Part shown: one piece after another, positions 6,222-10,394 of the stretch | How the letters are laid out: the number at the start of each line of letters is the position of its first letter | Position numbering within the stretch: position 1 is the first letter of the stretch | Assembly: GCA_023424215.1 (NCBI GenBank) | Contig: JAFAEC010000125.1 | Coordinates: forward strand, 1 to 10,394 | Length of the DNA stretch: 10,394 nucleotides | Direction of reading: 5' to 3' | DNA from: Pseudomonadota bacterium | Lineage (GTDB): Bacteria > Pseudomonadota > Alphaproteobacteria > Caulobacterales > Caulobacteraceae | Translations under genes and position numbers: made by a program | The notes under the pieces: generated by a model | Databases searched by the model: none | The model's input: only the letters and a program-made list of their open reading frames with translations | Told to the model about the DNA's origin: nothing

Positions 6222-6505
6222 GCCGCCATCCCCCGCACGATCATGTCCACCGGCGGGTGGAAGTCCTCGGGCCGCACCCCGCCGCGCGTCCGCTTGATGA
6301 TCCGGTGCATCAGCTTGGGGCCCGGCGGCTTCCACAGGGGGTCGTCGAACGGGGCGCGCATGAAGCCCATCATCTGCCGGCTGCAGTCGAACAGCTCCGC
6401 GCCCTTGGCGTCGTCGATGCCCCGATCGCGGCAGTAGCGGTCGAACGCCGGGCGCAGCCGCACGTCCGGGATTGTCGCATCGTTGTGGGAGTGGGTGTCG
6501 GTCAC
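6218..6505 (-). CDS. Cro-like HTH repressor, 95 aa
   Basis: The gene diverges from the CI-type repressor. Residues about 17-75 read as a helix-turn-helix of the Cro/YdaS kind: LRPAFDRYCRDRGIDDAKGA, then AELFDCSRQMMGFMRAPFDD as turn and recognition helix, and KLMHRIIKRTRGGVRPEDFHPP (64-85). That last segment matches the family's usual ending, R-I-x3-T-x-G-x-V-x2-E-D-F-x-P-P. These proteins compete with CI for operators and favour lytic growth. The GTG start at 6505 is inferred. The only ATG upstream (6661) would extend it across the operator region and into the repressor gene. Its ribosome binding site is weak (CGGGGCG), which may keep its level low. It leads the replication operon. Confidence 0.78.
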   Translation of the reverse strand: MTDTHSHNDATIPDVRLRPAFDRYCRDRGIDDAKGAELFDCSRQMMGFMRAPFDDPLWKPPGPKLMHRIIKRTRGGVRPEDFHPPVDMIVRGMAA

Positions 6506-6552
6506 GCGCGGCGCCCCGTGGTTGAAGCCGACGCGGATGAGGAGGGTGATTT

Positions 6553-6592
6553 GGTAGCGTGGGTCAACCCGTTTCGTAGCTATTTCGTGGAC
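6553..6592. promoter_or_regulatory. Left operator/promoter region (divergent control)
   Basis: Two elements occur that recur near 7685-7723. The first is GGTAGCG-TGG-GTCAACC at 6553-6569; read leftward it is GGTTGAC-N3-CGCTACC. The second is a tandem TCGTAGCT (6574-6581) and TCGTGGAC (6585-6592), spaced 11 bases apart, about one helical turn, around a TAGCTA palindrome. This is the AT-richest point of the interval between the divergent repressor and Cro-like genes. It overlaps the -35 of the proposed repressor promoter. I infer CI and/or Cro binding sites and the leftward early promoter. TTGACC (complement of 6562-6567) could be a leftward -35, but I see no good -10 after it. Confidence 0.65.
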
Positions 6593-6616
6593 AATAGCGA
6601 CGGCATGCGCTCTAAG
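6588..6616 (+). promoter_or_regulatory. Candidate repressor promoter giving a leaderless mRNA
   Basis: TGGACA at 6588-6593 matches the -35 consensus at 5 of 6 positions. It is followed after 17 bases by TCTAAG at 6611-6616, which matches TATAAT at 4 of 6. A start site about 7 bases downstream would fall on or next to the ATG at 6625. Together with the absence of any Shine-Dalgarno there, this predicts a leaderless transcript, as known for phage lambda cI from its maintenance promoter. The -35 overlaps the operator half-site at 6585-6592, allowing autoregulation. Confidence 0.5.
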
Positions 6617-6624
6617 CTGTGCCC

Positions 6625-7344
6625 ATGTCGTCTCTGGCGCGCCTTGCTGAGCCGTGGCCAATCCGCCGGATGGTGGACACCAGCGAGCGCGAGCGCATCG
6701 AACAGGAGCGGGCCGGCGCGGCCTTGCGGATCCTGCGCCGGCGCAACGGCTTCACCCAGGAGGACGCCGCCGGCGCCGCCGAGCGCATCAGCCTGGCGTC
6801 GTGGAAGAACTACGAGAGCGGCAAGCGCCCCATGGACAACCCCACCCTGGCGCGGGCCCTGCGGGCCATCGGCGCCACGGTCGAGGAACATCAGATCGAG
6901 GTGGCCAAGCTGGCCGGCGGGGCCTTCGGCGGCGAGCCGTCCAGCTTCGCCCCGGGCCGCGGCCGGGTCATGTCCCTGCCCGTCGGCGGCGTGGCCCACG
7001 GCGGGGCGCTGCGGCCCAATCTCTACGACGACGGCGGCGAGGCCGAGGTGATCGACTTCGCCCGCTTCTTCGCCCCCGGCACGCGCGTGCTCAAGCTGGC
7101 CGGCATGAGCATGGTCCCCTATGCCGAGCCCGGTGGCTTCGTCACCTACAACGTCCGGCAGCCCGCGCGACGCGGCCAGGGCTGCGTCATCGCCATGGCC
7201 GACGGCTCCTATGCGGTCAAACGGTTCGAGCGCATCGACGGCGAAAACCTCTACGTCACCGAGCTGTGGCCCGAGGAGCGCGAGCTGGTGTTCGCCCTCT
7301 CAGAGGTCGCCGGCGTTTACGCCATCGGCCTGCGCGGCGACTGA
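6625..7344 (+). CDS. CI/LexA-type phage repressor (HTH plus S24 peptidase domain), 239 aa
   Basis: An XRE-type helix-turn-helix occupies residues about 31-82 (LRRRNGFTQEDAAG, then SLASWKNYESGKRP as recognition helix). A LexA/S24 C-terminal domain follows, with serine S162 in GMSMVP and lysine K199 in YAVKR. The 37-residue distance between them equals that of S119/K156 in E. coli LexA. Such repressors hold the lysogenic state and are self-cleaved after DNA damage. The usual Ala-Gly scissile pair appears as His125-Gly126 (GGVAHGG), so autocleavage may be altered. I chose the ATG at 6625; GTG 6619 and ATG 6670 (224 aa) are in-frame alternatives. The first 15 residues precede a conserved-looking start, MVDTSERERIEQ, so 6670 is credible. 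The gene diverges from the Cro-like gene and overlaps a convergent gene by 45 bases. Confidence 0.92.
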   Translation: MSSLARLAEPWPIRRMVDTSERERIEQERAGAALRILRRRNGFTQEDAAGAAERISLASWKNYESGKRPMDNPTLARALRAIGATVEEHQIEVAKLAGGAFGGEPSSFAPGRGRVMSLPVGGVAHGGALRPNLYDDGGEAEVIDFARFFAPGTRVLKLAGMSMVPYAEPGGFVTYNVRQPARRGQGCVIAMADGSYAVKRFERIDGENLYVTELWPEERELVFALSEVAGVYAIGLRGD

Positions 7345-7617
7345 CGGCCGACAGGCCGCCTCCCTCACGCGATCGGCCGCGCGCCAGGCCGCCATCAGGT
7401 CGGGGTCGCGCTCGCCCAGCCGCGCGGCGGCCGAGGCGATCCGCCGCTGCGCCTGTTCCGCCATCACGCAGCTGACCGCCAGCGCCGCCTCGGCGTCACG
7501 GGGCGCCGCCGCCGCCTCGGCCGCCGCCTGCACCGCATCCTGCACGGCGGCGTCGGCCGTCGAACGGGCGTCCTGCGGCGCGGCCAGCAGGGTCAGGATC
7601 AGGGCCGGAACGATCAT
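7300..7617 (-). CDS. Small exported protein, 105 aa
   Basis: The N-terminus MIVPALILTLLAAPQDA is a short hydrophobic segment ending in small residues. It suggests a signal peptide cleaved near residue 13-17, though it lacks the usual positive charge. The mature part is a long Ala-rich helical region (20-85) with two cysteines, C50 and C89, that could form a disulfide in the periplasm. The third codon positions are almost all G or C on this strand until it enters the repressor's tail, which supports real coding. It converges with the repressor and overlaps its last 45 bases. Its start faces the right control region, so it may share regulation with it. Possibly a lysogenic-conversion or envelope protein; the function is unknown. 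Confidence 0.7.
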   Translation of the reverse strand: MIVPALILTLLAAPQDARSTADAAVQDAVQAAAEAAAAPRDAEAALAVSCVMAEQAQRRIASAAARLGERDPDLMAAWRAADRVREAACRPSVAAQADGVNAGDL

Positions 7618-7684
7618 GGACCCAGCATCGCCCCGAAAAAGCGCCTTGGCCAGCGACGTCTCGAACCCTTGCGGCTACGCCCTG

Positions 7685-7723
7685 TCGTAGCTTTTTCGTA
7701 GCTACTGGTTGACAGGCGCTACC
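7685..7723. promoter_or_regulatory. Right operator/promoter region
   Basis: Tandem TCGTAGCT copies at 7685-7692 and 7696-7703 are spaced 11 bases apart. The second extends into a perfect palindrome, GTAGCTAC (7698-7705). They are followed by GGTTGAC-AGG-CGCTACC at 7707-7723. The same two elements, in the same outward order with a 3-4 base gap, make up the left region at 6553-6592 in mirror orientation. This places one control region on each side of the repressor. The likely target is the rightward operon beginning at 7855, and perhaps the leftward gene at 7617. TTGACA (7709-7714) is a perfect -35 hexamer, but no convincing -10 follows at 16-18 bases. Confidence 0.65.
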
Positions 7724-7854
7724 GAAGCGGCGTTCCCTCTCCCCGTTCCCGCCGCGTCGATAGCCCCCCCTGACGCGGCGATCCCTTCGGACGTGATGCC
7801 ACCGGGCGGATCGACCGGACGCGGCGGGGACAGCATCGCCAACGGGGGAACCCC

Positions 7855-8280
7855 ATGACCGCATCCATCCACGACTTCCGCCCCGCCGCGCCCGCATCGG
7901 GCGCCGCCGGCGTCCACACCGCCGGCCCGCTCAAGGGCCTGCCCGTGCGCGGCCCGCGCCGGCCGGCCCTGCATCTGGTCGAACCGGCCGCCGAGGCGGA
8001 CGAGACGATCCTCGCCGTCCAGCTGCTGACCGCCTGCGCCCCGCCCCGGTTCGACCGGCTCGAGGCCGCCCCGGCGGTCAAGATGCGCCAGGGCGCGCCG
8101 GTTCAGGCCATCGTCATTGTCGAGGCCGACCACCTGCACCTGATCGCCTCGGCCGACGTCATGCGCCGCATGGCCGTGGTGGTCGACGGCGCCGGGCGCA
8201 CCGGCGCGGCGCTGGACCTGATGCAGGCCGCCGACCAGGCCGAGGCGCTGGCCGGCGCACTCCAGCGGGGGGCCCACTGA
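7855..8280 (+). CDS. Hypothetical 141-aa protein, first gene of the rightward operon
   Basis: I do not recognise this protein. Residues 1-40 are Pro-, Ala- and Gly-rich and probably disordered. Residues 45-141 look like a small folded domain with alternating strands (ETILAVQLL, PVQAIVIVEADHLHLIA) and helices, ending in a long Ala-rich helix. No signal peptide or membrane segment is seen. GGGGGA at 7844-7849 gives a ribosome binding site five bases before the ATG. The TGA overlaps the next ATG by one base (TGATG). It is the leading gene of the operon under the right control region, after a leader of about 130 bases. No function is proposed. Confidence 0.8.
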   Translation: MTASIHDFRPAAPASGAAGVHTAGPLKGLPVRGPRRPALHLVEPAAEADETILAVQLLTACAPPRFDRLEAAPAVKMRQGAPVQAIVIVEADHLHLIASADVMRRMAVVVDGAGRTGAALDLMQAADQAEALAGALQRGAH

Positions 8281-8759
8281 TGCCCGCCTATATCCTCGAT
8301 CGCTCCCACGGCCCGGCCGTGAAGGACGGCCGCCAGCGGCTGACGCTGCAGCCGGTGCGCGGCGCCGTCGCCGCCCGTTACGACCACGCCGACCTGGGCG
8401 GGACGGTCTATCTCGATCTGGCGCGCAAGGGCGACAAGCCGCGCGAGCGCGCCGGCGTCCGCTCCTGCATCCTGCGGGCCCGGGTCACGATCACCGCCGA
8501 GGCCCTGGTGCGCGTCGCCGACGTCCGCTTCCACGAACGCGGGCCCCAGGCGACGCAGGCCGAACGGCTCGCGCGCTTCCTACAGGCCGCCGAACAGGGC
8601 CGCCCCTCGGCCGACCGCCTCGCCCGCGACGCCGTCGCCCGGCTGTGCGGCTTCCGCAACTGGACCGCCCTGTGGAACTGGAACAGCCATTTCGACCGCA
8701 GCGGCCGCCCCGACGAAGCCGGGCAGGTCACGCGCGAAGTGATCGGGTGGGCGGCGTGA
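8280..8759 (+). CDS. ASCH-domain-like protein, 159 aa
   Basis: Several features resemble small phage ASCH-domain proteins, which belong to the PUA-like RNA/nucleotide-binding fold. These are an early basic motif, VKDGRQRLTLQPVR (14-27), comparable to the K..RQTLR of that group; a strand GGTVYLDLARKG (40-51) where ASCH proteins have G-D-x-hydrophobic; a Cys-bearing strand RSCILRARVTI (61-71); and a C-terminal LCGFRNWTALWNWNSHF (122-138), comparable to the family's ...DGF..W..m..FF ending. The match is by eye and patchy, so the family call is tentative. Such proteins may bind RNA or modified nucleotides. The start overlaps the previous stop (TGATG), and the stop overlaps the GTG of the next gene. 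Confidence 0.72.
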   Translation: MPAYILDRSHGPAVKDGRQRLTLQPVRGAVAARYDHADLGGTVYLDLARKGDKPRERAGVRSCILRARVTITAEALVRVADVRFHERGPQATQAERLARFLQAAEQGRPSADRLARDAVARLCGFRNWTALWNWNSHFDRSGRPDEAGQVTREVIGWAA

Positions 8760-9061
8760 AGCCCGCGCCCGCCGCCACCGCCGAGGCCTCCCGCCAGCTT
8801 ATGCTCGCCGCCCTCTCTGCCGGCGGCGCTGCCATGACCGGCATGGCCGAGGCTCTGCGGGAACCGGACACGCTGGAGGCCGCGCGCCGCGAGGGCGAAG
8901 CCTCCCCGCTCGCATTCACCAGCGACACCGTGCCGCTTGAGGAAGAAGTGTTCGCACCGCTCGTCGACGCCCTGCGGCTGGCCTGCATGGCGGTGGGCAA
9001 CCCGGTGCAGCTGCACCGCATCGTGCTTGCCCTCGACCGCTTCACGGACGGGGACGACTGA
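8756..9061 (+). CDS. Hypothetical 101-aa protein
   Basis: This is an unrecognised small protein beginning with GTG inside the previous stop (GTGA). A longer upstream frame lies wholly inside the ASCH-like gene and was rejected. The N-terminal half is Ala-rich and helical. Residues 61-98 form an amphipathic region, LEEEVFAPLVDALRLACMAV followed by a helix ending FTDGDD, with a single cysteine at 77. It is soluble in appearance. The TGA overlaps the ATG of the DNA-binding gene (TGATG), so the genes are co-translated. Function unknown. Confidence 0.75.
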   Translation: MKPAPAATAEASRQLMLAALSAGGAAMTGMAEALREPDTLEAARREGEASPLAFTSDTVPLEEEVFAPLVDALRLACMAVGNPVQLHRIVLALDRFTDGDD

Positions 9062-9390
9062 TGCAAGCCCTCGTCGACATGGCCGGCGTCGCCGCCTTTC
9101 GGGGGGTGCACTACGACACCGTCCGCAAGGGCTGGCCGGCGTGGGTCCGCGACGAGGGCTTCCCCGCGCCCGTCACCCGCCGGCCCTACGGCTGGAACCC
9201 CGACAGCCTGGCCGCCTGGGCGGCGAGGCAGGAGGCCGCGAACCTGGCCGCCGTCATGACCCCGGCGAGCGGGGCAGGCGCCGCGGCCAACGAGAACCGC
9301 CCCGAACCGCGCCCGGCCCCGCCGGCGCTGCGCCGCGTCGACCGCGAGCGCGCCGCCGTCATGGCCTTCATGGCCCCGGCCGGGGCCTGA
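9061..9390 (+). CDS. AlpA/excisionase-like DNA-binding protein, 109 aa
   Basis: Residues 1-57 read as a MerR-like winged-helix DNA-binding domain of the AlpA/excisionase kind. MAGVAAFRGVHYDTVRKGWP (7-26) would be the helix-turn-helix, with GVHYDTV at the turn. GFPAPVTRRPYGWNPDSLAAW (33-53) matches the family's wing and closing helix, where a FP.P....R...W....I..W pattern is usual. These proteins bend DNA for excision or activate integrase and phage genes. The rest (residues 60-109) is an Ala/Pro-rich tail ending RVDRERAAVMAFMAP, probably flexible. Its place in an early rightward operon, without an adjacent integrase in the window, leaves open whether it is an excisionase or a transcription factor. 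Confidence 0.82.
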   Translation: MQALVDMAGVAAFRGVHYDTVRKGWPAWVRDEGFPAPVTRRPYGWNPDSLAAWAARQEAANLAAVMTPASGAGAAANENRPEPRPAPPALRRVDRERAAVMAFMAPAGA

Positions 9391-9407
9391 CAAGCAGGAG
9401 ACTGCCC

Positions 9408-9542
9408 TTGCTGACCTACCTTCCCCCGCGCCGCCGCGCCCGCCCCGTCGTCCTGTCCGAGCGCGGTCAGGGCCTGGCCGTGCTGCTGTCCTTCCTCGCT
9501 GCCCTGCTGGCCCTGTGCGGCCGGGCGAAGGGGCTGCTGTGA
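9408..9542 (+). CDS. 44-aa single-pass membrane peptide (TTG start)
   Basis: This short gene fills the space between the AlpA-like gene and the methyltransferase. A clean AGGAG (9396-9400) lies seven bases before the TTG. The TGA at 9540-9542 overlaps the methyltransferase ATG (TGATG), so both ends are fixed. The peptide has a basic N-terminus (residues 8-13, RRRARP region), a hydrophobic segment GLAVLLSFLAALLALCG (22-38), and a short basic tail. By the positive-inside rule the two basic ends compete, so the topology is unclear. It could be an inner-membrane peptide with a regulatory, superinfection-exclusion or toxin-like role. None of these is shown by the sequence. Confidence 0.72.
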   Translation: MLTYLPPRRRARPVVLSERGQGLAVLLSFLAALLALCGRAKGLL

Positions 9543-10273
9543 TGGGCCGCGCCATCGGCGGCCATCAGTCGGCCAGCGCCGCGACCACCACCTGGCTGAC
9601 GCCGCCGCACATTCAGCCCGCCCTCGGCGGCTGGACGTCCTTCGACCTGGACCCCTGCGCCGCGCCTGCGCCGCGCCCGTGGCCCACCGCCCTGCGCATG
9701 AACGCGCTGCAGGACGGCGACGGCCTCGCGCTGGAATGGGACGGCCGGGTCTGGCTGAACCCGCCCTACACCAGCAGCGAAATCGCGCTCTGGCTCGGCA
9801 AGCTGGCCGACCACGGCCGGGGCACGGCCCTGATCTTCGCCCGCACCGAAACGGAGGCCTTTCAGGCTCAGGTGTGGGAGCGCGCCAGCGGCCTGCTGTT
9901 CCTGTCCGGCCGGCTCCACTTCCACGACGCCGCCGGCGTGCGCGCCTCGGCCAACGCCGGCGCCCCGTCGGTCCTCTGCGCCTACGGGCCCGAGGACATG
10001 GACCGCCTCGCCGCCGCCGACCTGCCGGGAGCCTTCGTGCCGTTGCGCTTCGCCCGCTTCGCCCTGGTGACCGGCCTCGACCTGTCGTGGTCTGAGGTCA
10101 TGCGCGCATGGCTGGCCCGGCAGAGCGGGACCGTCAGCGTCTCCGACGCCTACCGCTTCTTCGCCCGCCACCCCAAGGCCGCCGGCAACGACAACTGGCG
10201 GGCCAAGGTCCGGCAGAAGCTGGCCCAGCATGGCCAGCGGATCGGCCGCGATGCCTATAGGGCCGCCGCATGA
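9542..10273 (+). CDS. Phage Dam-family DNA N6-adenine methyltransferase, 243 aa
   Basis: Residues 17-150 match the phage DNA N-6-adenine-methyltransferase (Dam) family: TWLTPPHIQPALGG, then FDLDPCA (34-40) in the SAM-binding region, GRVWLNPPYT (68-77) with the catalytic NPPY at 73-76, ALIFARTETEAFQ (96-108), and FLSGRLHF (120-127). These enzymes transfer a methyl group from S-adenosylmethionine to adenine N6, often protecting phage DNA from host restriction. Residues 183-243 form an extra basic helical C-terminal domain (SVSDAYRFFARHPKAAGNDN, then WRAKVRQKL) that resembles a winged helix and may bind DNA. The ATG at 9542, coupled to the upstream stop, is preferred over an in-frame GTG at 9515. 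The stop overlaps the next gene (ATGA). Confidence 0.92.
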   Translation: MGRAIGGHQSASAATTTWLTPPHIQPALGGWTSFDLDPCAAPAPRPWPTALRMNALQDGDGLALEWDGRVWLNPPYTSSEIALWLGKLADHGRGTALIFARTETEAFQAQVWERASGLLFLSGRLHFHDAAGVRASANAGAPSVLCAYGPEDMDRLAAADLPGAFVPLRFARFALVTGLDLSWSEVMRAWLARQSGTVSVSDAYRFFARHPKAAGNDNWRAKVRQKLAQHGQRIGRDAYRAAA

Positions 10274-10394
10274 CCGGCCTCGCCACCCTGCGCAAACGGC
10301 TGGCCAGCAAGCTGCAGCTGCGCCTCGGCCACGCCGGCCTGACCATCGACGGGACCAGCGCGGCGGCGCTGGCGCGACAGGCCCTGCGCGACGT
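10270..10394 (+). CDS. Partial CDS at window end, hypothetical
   Basis: The frame begins at an ATG overlapping the methyltransferase stop (ATGA) and stays open to the end of the window. The 41 complete codons begin MTGLATLRKRLASKLQLRLG and continue as a basic, then Ala-rich, amphipathic helical stretch. Too little is present to assign a family. The overlap and strong G/C bias at third codon positions support it as the next gene of the rightward operon. Confidence 0.7.
   Translation, partial: MTGLATLRKRLASKLQLRLGHAGLTIDGTSAAALARQALRD

Noticed and set aside
6506..6661. Extended start of the Cro-like gene at an ATG at 6661
   Set aside because: It would make the whole divergent control region coding and overlap the repressor start. 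The HTH domain begins well after the GTG at 6505.
7121..7690. Rightward open frame over the end of the repressor and the exported-protein gene
   Set aside because: It is Ser/Ala-rich and lacks motifs or a ribosome binding site. The leftward frame at 7300-7617 has stronger third-position G/C bias and a hydrophobic N-terminus.
7709..7737. Simple sigma-70 promoter from TTGACA at 7709
   Set aside because: The -35 is perfect, but the bases 16-18 downstream are GC-rich (around GTTCCC), with no -10 resemblance. It is kept only as part of the control region.
1..10394. Replication origin, iterons, tRNA genes, CRISPR array, insertion sequence or attachment site
   Set aside because: I looked for DnaA boxes (TTATCCACA-like), short tandem iterons, tRNA cloverleaf signals, regularly spaced repeats and transposase motifs, and saw none I could support. 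An origin may lie in the control regions, but no direct signal shows it.

Overview
The window is very GC-rich and densely packed. Genes mostly overlap by 1-4 bases (ATGA, GTGA or TGATG junctions), and starts are ATG, GTG or TTG. Gene content and style fit a temperate phage or related integrated element of an alphaproteobacterium. Caulobacterales such as Brevundimonas, Caulobacter or Phenylobacterium are my best guess, inferred from composition and from resemblance to alphaproteobacterial phage proteins; no database was searched. No integrase, capsid, packaging or lysis gene is visible, so prophage versus other integrated element is not settled.

Layout. (1) 1-199: a noncoding left end with a terminator-like hairpin, a possible promoter/operator and a structured leader. 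(2) 200-1645, rightward: three accessory genes (156-aa unknown, 208-aa zinc-ribbon protein, 83-aa small regulator-like protein). The first two share a duplicated leader that places the ribosome binding site in a hairpin loop. (3) 6505 down to 1642, leftward: one tightly coupled eight-gene early/replication operon. Its order is Cro-like repressor, unknown 148-aa protein, DnaA domain IV-like protein, OmpR-type winged-helix protein, 50-aa protein, primase-polymerase, P-loop ATPase/helicase-like protein, and a small Cys-containing protein. (4) 6506-6624: divergent control region between the cro-like gene and a CI/LexA-type repressor (6625-7344). (5) 7300-7617, leftward: a small probably exported protein convergent with the repressor. 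(6) 7618-7854: a second control region carrying the same motifs as region 4, facing right. (7) 7855 to the window end, rightward: a coupled operon of two unknown small proteins, an ASCH-like protein, an AlpA/excisionase-like DNA-binding protein, a 44-aa membrane peptide, a phage Dam-family adenine methyltransferase and a truncated reading frame.

Inferred logic. The repressor sits between two outward-facing control regions that share a TCGTAGCT tandem motif and a GGTTGAC-N3-CGCTACC motif. A single repressor could therefore silence both the leftward replication operon and the rightward accessory/methylation operon, as in lambdoid immunity regions. On induction, the Cro-like protein would reinforce lytic expression. 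The DnaA-like, winged-helix and 50-aa proteins, encoded just before the primase and ATPase, are candidates for origin recognition and loading. I could not identify an origin.
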